Source: Paraburkholderia youngii (GTDB lineage Bacteria; Pseudomonadota; Gammaproteobacteria; Burkholderiales; Burkholderiaceae). Taken from it: DNA of 64,000 nucleotides. A model generated the notes under the pieces. The model saw only the letters and a list, made by a program, of their open reading frames with translations, had not been told where the DNA came from and did no database searches. The DNA lies in NCBI RefSeq assembly GCF_013366925.1, contig NZ_JAALDK010000004.1:62001-126000 (forward strand), given 5' to 3'. The first letter of the stretch is position 1; every line of letters starts with the position of its first letter. This document shows, in pieces, positions 16,834-25,508 of the stretch. The position numbers and the translations under genes are program-made.

Positions 16834-17442
16834 CTACAGCGACGGATTCACGACCCAACCGTCGTTGGTCAGTTCAAGGTATAACTCGCTGTGGTACTGA
16901 TCGTTTTCCGTCTCAATCACATCGGGGTGCAGCGTTCGAAGCACCGCCTCATCGTCCCAGCGCGGACGATCAACCAGCTTCGCCTCATACTTGATATTTA
17001 CCCTGTCGCCCACGTGAGGGTTTTCGGCCGACGACGCGAACGTGATTGCGAGAAGCTTGGCTTTGCCCCCACAGATCTTCGAGTTCTTTGCTGGATCTGC
17101 CCGGCGGTAAGCTTTTTTGCCTTCGCCGGTCAGCGCATAGTGGAAGCCAGGAAGCAGCATGTGCGCCGAGCCGTCATCCTGCACATGGGTCGGCTCTTTC
17201 GTAAGAAGACCGGTTTTCACGAGCGGCTCGGCCATCAGCGCCTCACTCGAATGTTCGGCCGCATCGAACGGCACTGCGCCGACCAACATGCACACCGCGT
17301 CCTTGCCGTCGAAGTAGGTCTGCACGGCCTTCGCGTAGTTCTCCTTGGTTGGCGACGACTTGCCGTCGCAGGCGGCTAGCGAAATAGTCAAAAGCAAGGC
17401 GACACAGGTGCCGCAGATTTTTGGCGACTTTATACGTTGCAT
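16834..17442 (-). CDS. Putative lipoprotein
   Basis: 202 residues from ATG (MQRIKSPKICG). A lipoprotein signal peptide is evident: hydrophobic VALLLTISLAAC with lipobox LAAC, so Cys is the predicted acylated residue. The mature part has two or more additional Cys (VCMLVGAV, KICGGKAK) and is beta-rich, with KYEAKLVDRPRWDDEAVLRTLHP and a C-terminal ELTNDGWVVNPSL. No named family. Probably envelope-attached. Upstream in-frame codons precede the signal peptide and were excluded. Confidence 0.75.
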   Translation of the reverse strand: MQRIKSPKICGTCVALLLTISLAACDGKSSPTKENYAKAVQTYFDGKDAVCMLVGAVPFDAAEHSSEALMAEPLVKTGLLTKEPTHVQDDGSAHMLLPGFHYALTGEGKKAYRRADPAKNSKICGGKAKLLAITFASSAENPHVGDRVNIKYEAKLVDRPRWDDEAVLRTLHPDVIETENDQYHSELYLELTNDGWVVNPSL

Positions 17443-17482
17443 ATTCAACAGTGAAATGTAGGGCGGGATCTGATTCCTGTGC

Positions 17483-17854
17483 CTAGTCCGCATCCGGAAG
17501 CATGCTGCGATGTTCCGGCGTGACGCGCGTGGCCTTGCCGGGACGCTGTGGCGAGCGTTGCGCGATGCGAGCAATCCCGATCGTACGCACATCGAAGCCT
17601 ATCTCGCCAGCCGCTCTGACGGCGGCATCGAGAGTCTTGAAATGACGCACCTTATGAGTATCAAGCTCGCGAGCGGTGCGCAACTGGATCTGCGTCTGCC
17701 GACCCTGCCGACCGACGACGAGCAGCGTAAGTACCCACTGATCGTCACCAACATTCGTCGCGAAGAAATCATCTACCATCCCTGCGCGAAAGAACGTCTT
17801 GGCCTGGGCCGGCGTCCACGTCTCGAATTCCCGCTCGAACAAGTCCCCTGACAT
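17483..17854 (-). CDS. Hypothetical protein in plasmid block
   Basis: 123 residues from ATG (MSGDLFEREFETWTPAQAKTFF). Short alpha/beta domain with a strand pair WVLTLLVVGRQG/TQIQLRTAREL and a helix LDAAVRAAGEIGFDV, ending in a basic tail. The upstream in-frame region to 18013 is not preferred because it lacks ordered character. No family assigned. It lies 40 bp upstream of the lipoprotein and in the same direction. Confidence 0.55.
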   Translation of the reverse strand: MSGDLFEREFETWTPAQAKTFFRAGMVDDFFATNVGDDQWVLTLLVVGRQGRQTQIQLRTARELDTHKVRHFKTLDAAVRAAGEIGFDVRTIGIARIAQRSPQRPGKATRVTPEHRSMLPDAD

Positions 17855-18211
17855 TCCCAATGTATTTGCCTCCGCTCGTTCGGATCGGAGTGTACCAAGA
17901 CGTTCCCGAAAAATGTTGGAAGAAAACGGAAAAATGCCAGTGGCCAGCAGAGTCAGCCGTCCCGCGAAATCCCCCAAAGAAAGCCCCGTGCTGCGGTAAG
18001 CCAACGAGCCCATGTGTATTCAACTTTGCTTTCCCGAAATGCGAAGCAAACTTGGACCTTGGTGTCTTGTTGGAGCGGCGTAGTTGAGGTGATGGGCTGG
18101 CAACTGGCAGACGCATCGGGCGGTAGTCGGCCAGACTGAGTCATTCGACGAGAAGCGGCGACCGTCACCTTGCGGCCAGATTACAGACCGAAAAACGGCA
18201 TTTCAGCGGAG

Positions 18212-19050
18212 GGCATTGTCACGTTGCTGCTGGGACGGAACGGCCGCGTAAAATGGCGCGATGAAAAATGCAAAATCTCTGTATCACGGGCACCGCTTCC
18301 CGCCGGCGGTGATCGGCTGTGCGGTACGCTGGTACTTCAGGTTTCAGTTGAGTCTGCGCGATATTGAAGAGTTGCTATTCGAGCGCGGCGTCGTTGTCAG
18401 CCACGAGACGATCCGGCGCTGGTGCGACAAATTCGGCAAGGGCTTCGCTCATTGCATCAAGGCTGCTCGCCGTAAGCTCGGCGCCACATGGCATCTCGAC
18501 GAAGTGTTTGTTTCCCTGCGTGGTGAACCTTATCTGTTGTGGCGGGCGGTCGACCAGCACGGCGCCGAACTCGATGTCTTGCTGCAGAAACGGCGCGACA
18601 AAGCGGCAGCCAAACGGTTTTTCAAACGGCTTCTCGCCGCATGTCCTGAGGTGCCACGCAAGATCGTCACCGACCAGCTGCGTAGCTATCCCGCCGCGAA
18701 AGCCGAGATCCCCGAGCTGGCGAACGTCAAACATGTCTTCGTCAAAGCCAGCGCTCGGTTGAATAACCGAGCCGAAAACAGTCACCAGCCCACACGTGAG
18801 CGGGAGCGTCGCATGCGTGGCTTCCGCAAGCCTGGGCGTACGCAAGTCTTCCTGTCGAACTTCTGGCCGATCCGGCAACACTTCGCGCTGAAGCGCCATC
18901 TACTGCGCGCCTCTCTCTATCGAAAACAACTCAGCGAACGGTTCGCAGCATGGCATCGCTTCACTGAGGTCACCCAAAATCCGTCCGCTTTCTGAGCGGA
19001 CGTGCTTCCTTTGTACTACTGTGTCGCCAGGAACTCAACGTGACAACGCC
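18212..19050 (+). mobile_element. IS6-family element beta, copy 1 (complete, 839 bp)
   Basis: Complete element with ends GGCATTGTCACGTTGC (left) and the complement of GGCGTTGTCACGTTGAG (right, ending 19050), enclosing one transposase. The identical-length copy 2 is at 29735-30573. It abuts directly a 3' piece of a gamma-type IS6 at 19051, so this is IS-on-IS rearrangement, not a simple insertion. Confidence 0.9.
18261..18995 (+). CDS. IS6-family transposase (beta, copy 1)
   Basis: 244-residue DDE transposase: FRFQLSLRDIEELLFERGVVVSHETIRRW (N-terminal DNA-binding HTH), first Asp in TWHLDEVFVSLRGE, second Asp in KIVTDQLRSYPAA, Glu in RAENSHQPTRERERRM. Full length. It differs from copy 2 at one residue (Lys-Leu versus Lys-Pro near residue 74). 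It carries out cut-out-free replicative or targeted conservative transposition typical of IS6/IS26. Confidence 0.93.
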   Translation: MKNAKSLYHGHRFPPAVIGCAVRWYFRFQLSLRDIEELLFERGVVVSHETIRRWCDKFGKGFAHCIKAARRKLGATWHLDEVFVSLRGEPYLLWRAVDQHGAELDVLLQKRRDKAAAKRFFKRLLAACPEVPRKIVTDQLRSYPAAKAEIPELANVKHVFVKASARLNNRAENSHQPTRERERRMRGFRKPGRTQVFLSNFWPIRQHFALKRHLLRASLYRKQLSERFAAWHRFTEVTQNPSAF

Positions 19051-19446
19051 CCCGGCGGTTCTTTGAAAAGGCGATCACCCATAATGGTACGCCAGAGACC
19101 GTGACCATCGACAAAAGCGGCTCCAATCTGGCCGCACTGGATGCGGTGAATGCCGATCGCGAGACGCCGATCAAGGTCCGTCAGATCAAGTATCTGAACA
19201 ACATTGTCGAACAGGACCATCGGGCTATCAAACGCCGGACCCGGCCGATGCTGGGAGTCAAGAACTTCCACCGTGCGAGGGTCATTCTCGGCGGCATCGA
19301 GGTAATGCACATGATCAGGAAAGGACAGATGAAATGTGCGGGCAAAGACCCGTCGCCTGCTTCCCGGCAGTTTTACTCCCTTGTGTCATAAGCAATACTT
19401 ATCATATCGACATTTCTCGTCCCGACACCCTTACTGCAACAGAACC
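19051..19446 (+). pseudogene. IS6 gamma fragment (3' part of transposase plus right end)
   Basis: The sequence matches the C-terminal ~105 residues of the gamma transposase (RRFFEKAITHNGTPETVTIDKSG through GQMK, ending FYSLVS) and its terminal repeat, ending in the complement of GGTTCTGTTGCAGTAAG at 19446. The 5' part is replaced by the beta copy, so no active product is expected. Confidence 0.9.
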
Positions 19447-20097
19447 GATCGAAAGCGAGTCGATGCAGGCGTACCGCAAACGTTCGCCGTCCTGACATTG
19501 CACTGGCTCCCTCGATGCCTGCCTGAGGCTCTGTCAGGAATAATCGCACTGCGGCCGCGCGGATCGATGCTCTCACTCCACAGACGCCCGACATACGGAC
19601 GCAATCCGTCGCGCAGCCAATCGCCCGCTTTCGCGTCGATCTTCTCGTCTACCAGAACGTGAAGCGCGTTCGGCGTGTCGTCAGCCGAACGGCAGAATCT
19701 GCCAAGGCCGTCGACAATCATGCGGCCTATCTCAAATGGCGCGATCTCGACGATCTTGCCCGTGACGAGTGGTACCTCGACCGGACCGAGGCCATAACGG
19801 GCCGCGAGTTCTTGGGGCGGCTCTGCCGGTAGATTCACCGGAGCGCTAAGCGCAGACGAGACCGATCTGTAGGCACGCGAGTGGACAGTCCCTGATGCGA
19901 CGTTTGGGGGAAAGCCGCGCCTCGCATGTTCTGCGATTTCCCGGTTGAATGCGAGATAGGTACCGCGCCGATGTGAAAGACGGTCTGCGACAAGACGTAG
20001 CGTCGAAATTTTTCCCGCGCCAGCGTACGCTTTGATTTTTATGTTGCCGCCAGTGGAAACAGCATCGACGATCGCCTGCTGCTCCGCCGTCGGTCTA
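19447..20097 (-). pseudogene. UvrD/Rep-like helicase N-terminal fragment
   Basis: An open minus-strand frame of about 216 codons lacks a start because IS630 sequence joins it at ~20097. It reads TAEQQAIVDAVSTGG, then the Walker A segment KAYAGAGKISTLRLVADR, then TYLAFNREIAEHAR and GTVHSRAYRSV. This is the N-terminal ATPase region of a superfamily 1 helicase. The canonical GKT is GKI here, a further sign of decay. The 3' end is cut by the IS6 gamma fragment. All remaining helicase motifs are lost. Confidence 0.75.
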
Positions 20098-20712
20098 ATT
20101 AATATTAGACGCGCGGACCACCGGCGTTTCGCCCTTCAAGGCGAAGCTGGTTCCGCTGATGTGGTCGCTTCGCAATCCCATTTCGTCGCCCCAGTAGATT
20201 GTCGCGCCTTCCTGCTTCGCTTCCTTCGCAATCGTTGGGTAATCCTCGTTCAGCCAGCGCTCGATCGCTTTGCCCTTTCTTTCGTAGGCCCGTCGCACCG
20301 GCTTCTGCGCACTCATACCCCACGCCTTCAGGTATCGACCCGCCGTCCACTTCGACACCGTGATGCCGTACTGCCTTTCGATCAGTTGCGTGACCGATTC
20401 GCGGGTCCACAGGTAGAACGGCATCGACAGTTGATCCGGCATCCGCTCGATGATCAGCTTGCGGATTCTTACGGCTTGCCGATGAGTCAGGTGGCCGCTT
20501 CCCGGTCGACGGCCCCGCTTGCCCGACCTCAGCGCCCGCAGGCCGCCTTCCCGCGCCGTCTTCATCCACCTGCTTATCGCGCGCAAACTCACACGGTACG
20601 TTCGAGCGGCCTCGACTTGCGTCATCCCGTCGCGCACCGCCTGCACCACCATCTTTCTCAGGTGCGCCTGCGTCGACTGGTCCAGTTTTCGAGCATCGGT
20701 TTTCGGGTTCAT
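20095..20712 (-). pseudogene. IS630-family transposase, 3'-truncated
   Basis: About 205 residues from ATG (MNPKTDARKLDQ). An N-terminal winged HTH (DGMTQVEAARTYRVSLRAISRWMKTARE) and a second HTH region (WTRESVTQLIERQYGITVSKWTAGRYLKAWG) precede the start of the catalytic domain (IYWGDEMGLRSDH with the first acidic residue). It ends after GETPVVRAS, where the family continues for another ~130 residues including the remaining catalytic Asp and Glu/Asp. The break joins the helicase relic. Confidence 0.85.
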
Positions 20713-20749
20713 CCCCGTATAACGCATCACGCCTTATTTGGTACACCTG

Positions 20750-21499
20750 TCAGTAAGCTCTTATCCCAACGAACACGAAAGCGGCACTTCTGGGCGATCT
20801 AACGCCCGCGGCGATCATCTGATTGTTGGCAGTCACGGCTTCAAAGTCGATTGTTGTGCCCGCCCACAGGCATGACGTGTCTTCGAATGTCACTGTGCCA
20901 TCGAGCACTTTTTTCCCCGAAGCGCGGGGCTTCAATGATCCGCTGAACGTACACGACCCGCTTGCCCCGGTGAAACTGCCATCGCCGGCAACTGTCATGG
21001 TCGTAAGGGCGGCACTTCCCGCCACTGTTCCCGCCCACGTTCCGGCGACTTCGGACACGGATGACGACGTATCGTAGGCGGAATTGTACGTTGTTTTGAA
21101 AGTCTCAAACGCATGGGCTTCCTCTACGACAGCGCTGAGCTTCTGTTTGGTCGTGACCCAAACCTCAATCCCGGCCGGCACCGCGTACGCATCACCGGTG
21201 AGGTTCCAGTCGACTGCCGAACGGTCGAAGATTGAGGGGCCGTCGACCGCGAACGTTCCCTCGATCATTCGTTCGACTGAATTGTTGAATGAGTACACAG
21301 CAAAGTACCGCCCTGTCTCCAGCACAAGCATTGCGATCGTGCGGCCACTGCTCGACTTGCCTAGCCAGAAGCCTTGTGGATCTGCAACGGACGTTACATC
21401 GCTGCCATCACCAACGGACGTTACATCGCTGCCATCACCACCACCGCATGCAGTCAGGAACAATGCAGCGACAATGCATATAGCTTTTTTCGCATTCAT
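20750..21499 (-). CDS. Putative lipoprotein with in-frame nonapeptide repeat
   Basis: About 249 residues (ATG at 21499, MNAKKAICIVAALFLTAC). A short lipoprotein signal with lipobox LTAC is followed by GGG and two copies of GDGSDVTSV encoded by a 27-bp tandem repeat. The rest alternates strand-like segments (GTWAGTVAGSAALTTMTVAGDGSFTG, CTFSGSLKPR), suggesting a beta-sandwich or barrel-like fold on the outer membrane. No named family. Downstream lies the truncated IS630. Confidence 0.75.
   Translation of the reverse strand: MNAKKAICIVAALFLTACGGGDGSDVTSVGDGSDVTSVADPQGFWLGKSSSGRTIAMLVLETGRYFAVYSFNNSVERMIEGTFAVDGPSIFDRSAVDWNLTGDAYAVPAGIEVWVTTKQKLSAVVEEAHAFETFKTTYNSAYDTSSSVSEVAGTWAGTVAGSAALTTMTVAGDGSFTGASGSCTFSGSLKPRASGKKVLDGTVTFEDTSCLWAGTTIDFEAVTANNQMIAAGVRSPRSAAFVFVGIRAY
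21386..21439. repeat. 27-bp perfect tandem repeat in lipoprotein gene
   Basis: Two adjacent copies of a 27-bp unit starting AACGGACGTTACATCG encode the duplicated GDGSDVTSV linker just after the lipidated Cys. The length is a multiple of three, so the frame is kept. Confidence 0.95.
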
Positions 21500-21708
21500 T
21501 TTTATCATGACTGATCTCCCGGAATTAAATTCAGTGTTACCGTCCCCGGTCAGCTGGGGGAACGTGCAGTTAGAAAGGTTCCCTTGCGTGACCAGACTTG
21601 TTTCAGGTCAACATGGCAACGCGCTCGTGATCTCGCTGAACGCAAAAAAGGAGCTCGTCGCGTGCTGGATAAAGTTGCTGCAATAGTAACGTTTGGTATC
21701 TGCCTGCC

Positions 21709-21960
21709 TTCATACCAACCTGACGACAGTGTCGTGCATCAGGCTTTCCGCCCAGACATCCTTGTACTTGTCGAGCAAGGCCGCCTATTCACGATCCTCC
21801 ATCAGCTTTGCGTTGACCTGCTGCATCTTGTCGAGACTGTCCGTATAGATCATCACACCGATTTCCACCCGCGCCGGATGCGGACGCAACGCGATCATGC
21901 CGGTGAGCCGGCCGCTTGCGCGGTCTTCCAGAACTCAGCGGATCAGCGCGCCGTTTAGCC
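21709..21960 (-). pseudogene. Decayed hypothetical gene (3' part)
   Basis: Minus-strand codons read GRLTGMIALRPHPARVEIGVMIYTDSLDKMQQVNAKLMEDRE, an in-frame TAG, then AALLDKYKDVWAESLMHDTVVRLV and a stop near 21709. Protein-like composition runs across the internal stop, and a further stop precedes it. This suggests the tail of a real protein that has lost function. No family is named with confidence. Confidence 0.5.
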
Positions 21961-22049
21961 AGCCTTGCGCGACTCCTCGATGAACGTGAGCGCTTCGTCG
22001 ATCTGCGTACGACACCAGAAAGGGCACGAGACGGCCCGCCTGTCGTCAC

Positions 22050-22185
22050 GCGTTCTGCCAATTGCCACAGCCAGGCAACAAACCGGGCAGCGATGTCGTT
22101 TGCGATGGAGTGCAGCGCGTAAGAGATGCCGCTGAACGCGAAATGTTGACGGATCGGACCGAAGCAAGCATCGGATGGTCTTCAT
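22050..22185 (-). pseudogene. IS6-family transposase remnant (C-terminal)
   Basis: Minus-strand sequence FRVQRHLLRAALHRKR aligns with FALKRHLLRASLYRKQ at the C-terminus of the beta IS6 transposase, with nucleotide similarity extending on both sides. It is diverged and without frame integrity, an older relic than the intact copies. Confidence 0.65.
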
Positions 22186-22270
22186 ATGTCACGGTCACCG
22201 TCGCGGACCAGCACGAAAGCTCAGCGCGCATGTGATTTGTTACTGACGAGTGCACCAACCTGGACATGAC

Positions 22271-22531
22271 ATGTTCGATAGACAGACGCATCGAGGCTTC
22301 AGCATCACGGTGACAGCGCGCGACGACGTACGCGGAGGCTCCAATGTCACGTTGCTCGTCGAGCGCATCTTTTCCCACCGGGACGACGTGCGCACCGGCG
22401 CCCCGATCGCAAAACCGGAGCATTACCACTCGTTGCACCCCGCAACTGCGGCCGCCGGCGAAGCCATGCAACGCGCCAGGCGGCTAATTGACGAGGCGCT
22501 CGGTGAACGCGATCCGCTGGAAGGCGAGTAA
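22271..22531 (+). CDS. Small hypothetical protein
   Basis: 86 residues from ATG (MFDRQTHRGFSITVTARDDVRGGSNVTLLVERIF). The N-terminal half looks strand-rich, while the C-terminal helix (ATAAAGEAMQRARRLIDEALGE) is amphipathic. It overlaps the C-terminal extension of the Cas2-like gene on the opposite strand; one of the two readings in the overlap (22423-22531) is probably wrong. No family recognised. Confidence 0.5.
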   Translation: MFDRQTHRGFSITVTARDDVRGGSNVTLLVERIFSHRDDVRTGAPIAKPEHYHSLHPATAAAGEAMQRARRLIDEALGERDPLEGE

Positions 22532-22959
22532 TTTTCAATTTGCAACTCTCCAGCCCGGTCTGCAGCGAGCGGCCGTAGAGTCCCCCATCCACCAAACCAT
22601 CCCGTGCTGCCTCGACCATTCGGCACGCCGGGCACAATCGAGCGCTGCGAAGCCTGAAACCTATCGGCTTGTCGGACCTTAGAGATCCAATTTGATCCGG
22701 TTTCGTTGAACCCGAACCATGCGCCGACACCGGAACACTGCACAACTAGCAGCTTGTCGTCGCGATGCATGTGCGGACGCAAAGTGTCTGCTACTTGCAC
22801 TGCTGTCAGATCAGTGACGATTACCCAAGTCGAATCCAAGTGATGCAACCACGGCGAGAATGAAGACTCCAGTGTCTGGATGAGATTCGTATAGTCGTGA
22901 CCATCTATTCGGGTGAGGTCATACCCGACAATGTACGAACTCTGAATACGCCGTGCCAT
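22423..22959 (-). CDS. Cas2-like (SinR-family) small protein with aberrant C-terminus
   Basis: From ATG at 22959: SSYIVGYDLTRIDGHDYTNLIQTLESSF, then HHLDSTWVIVTDLTAVQVADTLRPHM, KLLVVQCSGVGAWFGFNETGSNW. This ~90-residue unit matches the Cas2-fold family often annotated SinR: a YDL strand, the LDSTW signature and a final LLVV strand. Members outside CRISPR loci have no assigned role, and no cas genes or arrays are present here. The family ends around SNW; the ~75 further codons are Ser/Arg-rich and overlap an opposite gene, so the normal stop seems lost to rearrangement. Confidence 0.65.
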   Translation of the reverse strand: MARRIQSSYIVGYDLTRIDGHDYTNLIQTLESSFSPWLHHLDSTWVIVTDLTAVQVADTLRPHMHRDDKLLVVQCSGVGAWFGFNETGSNWISKVRQADRFQASQRSIVPGVPNGRGSTGWFGGWGTLRPLAADRAGELQIENYSPSSGSRSPSASSISRLARCMASPAAAVAGCNEW

Positions 22960-23715
22960 AAAACCCCCCGATCGTAATGATGGAGTTTGATATTGCACGT
23001 TCCATCATACTAATGAATTACAGGCTCGCCAGCGATTTAGCCGATTTTAATTGGCTTGCATCAAATAGACCGGATTTAAGATTCGACCTGGCACAAGATA
23101 TTGAAAATCATTTTTGTTTTCAGTAATTCATGTGGGTACGTCCGGGGAAATGACGCGCGCGCGACCATCACCGAGGGTACATCACGTGGGATCAGCATTC
23201 CGCTGTATCGGAATCGGCGGAATACGTATCGACAAAGCAGTGGCGGCCGCAATTCTCGAAGCGGTTTCGGAGCATGCGGTGGAAGCGGCCGTTCGCGCTG
23301 CACAGCAAACATCGCGCGCAGGCGATGATGCGCGTCGCGCGTTAGCCTGCGAGCTCGAGGAAGCGCGCTACGATGCCTCTCTTGCCGCACGCCGGTATGA
23401 GGTTGTCGATCCGACGAAACGATTGGTTGCACGCGAGCTTGAAGCGCGTTGGAATGCAGCCCTCGAACGTGTCGCTCACCTCGAAGAGCGCGCTGCGCTT
23501 CTGGACCGCGAGGTCGCAAGCCGGCCCGCGATCGACCAGACACAGTTGATGACGCTCGCGCGCGATCTCCCGGCGGCGTGGAATGCGCCGGGCACCGATA
23601 TGCGAACAAAGCAGCGGCTGACCCGTATTCTCATTCAGGAAGTCGTGATTGATCTGGACGACAATACGAATGAAGTGAGGTTGACCCGGTTCGACGGATA
23701 GATCTGTAGTTGAGG

Positions 23716-24681
23716 TTAATGCGGTGTGGCACCTCCCGTTAAGATCAAATCGCGGGTTGTCCACGGCCGGGCGGCGGGTCGCCTGTCACGACCACGACGC
23801 TGCCCGGCGGTGGGGAACCCGCGCGACGACAAGCTTTGATCTTGCGCATGCAGGTTTTCGAACTCGAGCGGCGAGCAGTAGCCGATGCTGCTGTGGAGGC
23901 GGCGTATGTTGTACCAGCTCTCCAGAAACGAGAACAGACGCCGCCTTGCCAGTTCGTGGGTCGCGAAGTGTTCGCGACAGAGCAGTTCGGCTTCGAGCGT
24001 GCCGAAGAACGACTCACACATCGCGTTGTCATAGGCGTCGCCGGCGGTCCCCATCGACGGTTGCACGCCGGCTTCGCGGCAGCGCCGCCCGAAGGCAATG
24101 GACGTGTATTGACAGCCTTGGTCCGAATGAAGAATCACACCTTCGTGGCGTCGCTGCAGCAGAGCCATGTCGAGCGCACGCAACATCAGTTCCGTGTACA
24201 GATGGTTCGACATCGCCCAGCCCACGATGCGCCGGCTGAACACATCGAGCACCACAGCCAGATATAGAAACCCCTCGTCGGTCGGTACGTAGGTCGCATC
24301 TGCCACCCACAGCACGTTCGGCGCGTCGGCGCTGAAGTGCCGGCGCACAAGATCGGGCGCGTGCCGTGCCCCAGCACGTTGCCGTGTGGTACGTGGCCAG
24401 CGCCGGCGGCTGGCGCCACACAGGCCGGCCATGCGCATCAGACGCGCTACCCGCTTGCGTCCAACGTGCACACCTTCGCGCGCCAGTTGCGCATGGATAC
24501 GGGGCGCGCCGTACGTGCCGCGCGAACTCGCATGCAGCGTGCGGATGCGCGCGAGCAGTTGCGCATCGCTACGCGTGCGCATCGCGGGCTCTCGCACCAG
24601 CCAAAGGTAATAGCCGCTCGTCGAGACACCGAGCAGCCGTGCCATCATCGCAACGGGCCAGCGGACCCGGTTCGCTTTCAT
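23716..24681 (-). CDS. IS3 transposase OrfB (integrase-like)
   Basis: 321 residues. HTH_21-type linker (SRGTYGAPRIHAQLAREG) and rve catalytic core: Asp in NVLWVADATYVPT, Asp in GVILHSDQGCQYTS, Glu in DNAMCESFFGTLEAEL, the full DDE set. The start overlaps the end of orfA (ATGA at 24678-24681), the site where IS3 elements usually make an OrfAB fusion by -1 frameshifting. Appears intact. Confidence 0.92.
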   Translation of the reverse strand: MKANRVRWPVAMMARLLGVSTSGYYLWLVREPAMRTRSDAQLLARIRTLHASSRGTYGAPRIHAQLAREGVHVGRKRVARLMRMAGLCGASRRRWPRTTRQRAGARHAPDLVRRHFSADAPNVLWVADATYVPTDEGFLYLAVVLDVFSRRIVGWAMSNHLYTELMLRALDMALLQRRHEGVILHSDQGCQYTSIAFGRRCREAGVQPSMGTAGDAYDNAMCESFFGTLEAELLCREHFATHELARRRLFSFLESWYNIRRLHSSIGYCSPLEFENLHAQDQSLSSRGFPTAGQRRGRDRRPAARPWTTRDLILTGGATPH

Positions 24682-25016
24682 GAATCCGTACCGCCCTTCG
24701 GTGGAACGGATCCCGTCTCCCTCGCGAACCAGGCTGCCGCGTGAGAGAGGATATCGCGCTCCATCTTCAGTTGCCGGACCTCACGACGCAATCGTGTGAG
24801 TTCCTGCCGTTCGGCTGTGGTCAGACCGTCATGCCGCACACCTGCGTCGCGATCAGCCTGCGCCACCCAGTTGTAGATGGTCTGTGCAGTCGGCTCGAAC
24901 TCCTTCTCCAATTCCTCCGGCCTGCGTCCGGCCTTCACCAGCTCGACCAGGTGCGCCCGAAATTCCGCCGGGTACGGGGTACGATGCTTGGCCATAATCG
25001 GCACCTCCTTCTCCAA
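24678..25016 (-). CDS. IS3 OrfA (HTH protein)
   Basis: 112 residues; the likely functional start is either MEKEVPIMAK or the internal MAKHRTPYP. HTH_Tnp_1-type domain (YPAEFRAHLVELVKAGRRPEELEKEFEPTAQTIYNWV) followed by a leucine-zipper region (LTRLRREVRQLKMERDIL). It binds the IS ends and joins OrfB by frameshifting. Confidence 0.9.
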   Translation of the reverse strand: MEKEVPIMAKHRTPYPAEFRAHLVELVKAGRRPEELEKEFEPTAQTIYNWVAQADRDAGVRHDGLTTAERQELTRLRREVRQLKMERDILSHAAAWFARETGSVPPKGGTDS

Positions 25017-25226
25017 AGGATAGATGTCCGTTTTTGCGGGTCAATCTCAAAGCAGTCGCAACGGTTCACTGGACCGGTGGTCGGCACACGGAGCTGCGCG
25101 TCGCACGCGTGAATGTTGGTCGATATCAATCCGCCGTCCAGAACGGCCCTCACGAGTTGCTTACACTCGCTTCGAAACCTTTGTTTCATCGCTGGCCACC
25201 ACGCCGTGGTCACGCTCGCCCGCGTC

Positions 25227-25508
25227 ATGCCGAACTATTCGCACAACGACACACATCGTCGCATCGCACGCCTGGCAACCGCGATTCCTTCCCATCCTAT
25301 TGGCCTGTACAACCGCGCTGCGCCGAGCCTGCTCGAAACGCGCAACCAGTTGGTCCGTTTTGAGCGCGCGGACGCTTATCGGCTCGACGAAGTGCCCGCC
25401 CGGTTCGACGGCGGTTTCGGCATGTTCTGGTGGTCGCACATGCCGCGGGCGCGCGCCTCTCCCGGTCCGCCATCCTGCGCCACGGATCGCGTCAGGGCGT
25501 ACAAATAA
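25227..25508 (+). CDS. Small hypothetical ORF (doubtful)
   Basis: 93 residues from ATG (MPNYSHNDTHRRIARLATAIPSH). Mildly protein-like at the N-terminus (IGLYNRAAPSLLETRNQLVRFERADAYRL), but the last 44 codons overlap the end of the GNAT gene on the other strand. No homology recognised. It may be a decayed gene beside the recombinase relic. Confidence 0.25.
   Translation: MPNYSHNDTHRRIARLATAIPSHPIGLYNRAAPSLLETRNQLVRFERADAYRLDEVPARFDGGFGMFWWSHMPRARASPGPPSCATDRVRAYK

Larger units (their letters stand above)
23676..25049 (-). mobile_element. IS3-family element with 3-bp target duplication
   Basis: 1,374-bp element. The ends TGAGGTTGACCCGGTTCGAC (23676) and, inverted, TGAGATTGACCCGC (ending 25049) form imperfect terminal repeats. 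It is flanked by AAG on both sides (23673-23675, 25050-25052). It contains orfA and orfB on the minus strand, overlapping by 4 bp. It is inserted in the serine-recombinase relic, and removing it restores that reading frame. Confidence 0.92.
23155..25127 (+). pseudogene. Serine recombinase relic, internally deleted and split by IS3
   Basis: Related to the recombinase at 112-2205. A HHRGYITWDQ piece joins directly to CIGIGGIRIDKAVAAAILEAVSEHAVEAA, deleting the zinc-ribbon section. The coiled-coil region follows to DLDDNTNE at 23675. The frame then resumes at 25050 with AVATVHWTGGRHTELRVARVNVGRY and ends near 25127. The interruption is an IS3 element with a 3-bp duplication (AAG). The N-terminal catalytic domain is absent. 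Confidence 0.85.

Noticed and set aside
16538..17442. Toxin-antitoxin pair formed by the ribbon-helix-helix gene and its neighbour
   Set aside because: The neighbour has a lipoprotein signal peptide and no toxin motifs, so the antitoxin-like gene is treated as an orphan.
20032..20802. 256-codon plus-strand frame
   Set aside because: Antisense to the IS630 transposase, which has two clear HTH regions on the minus strand.
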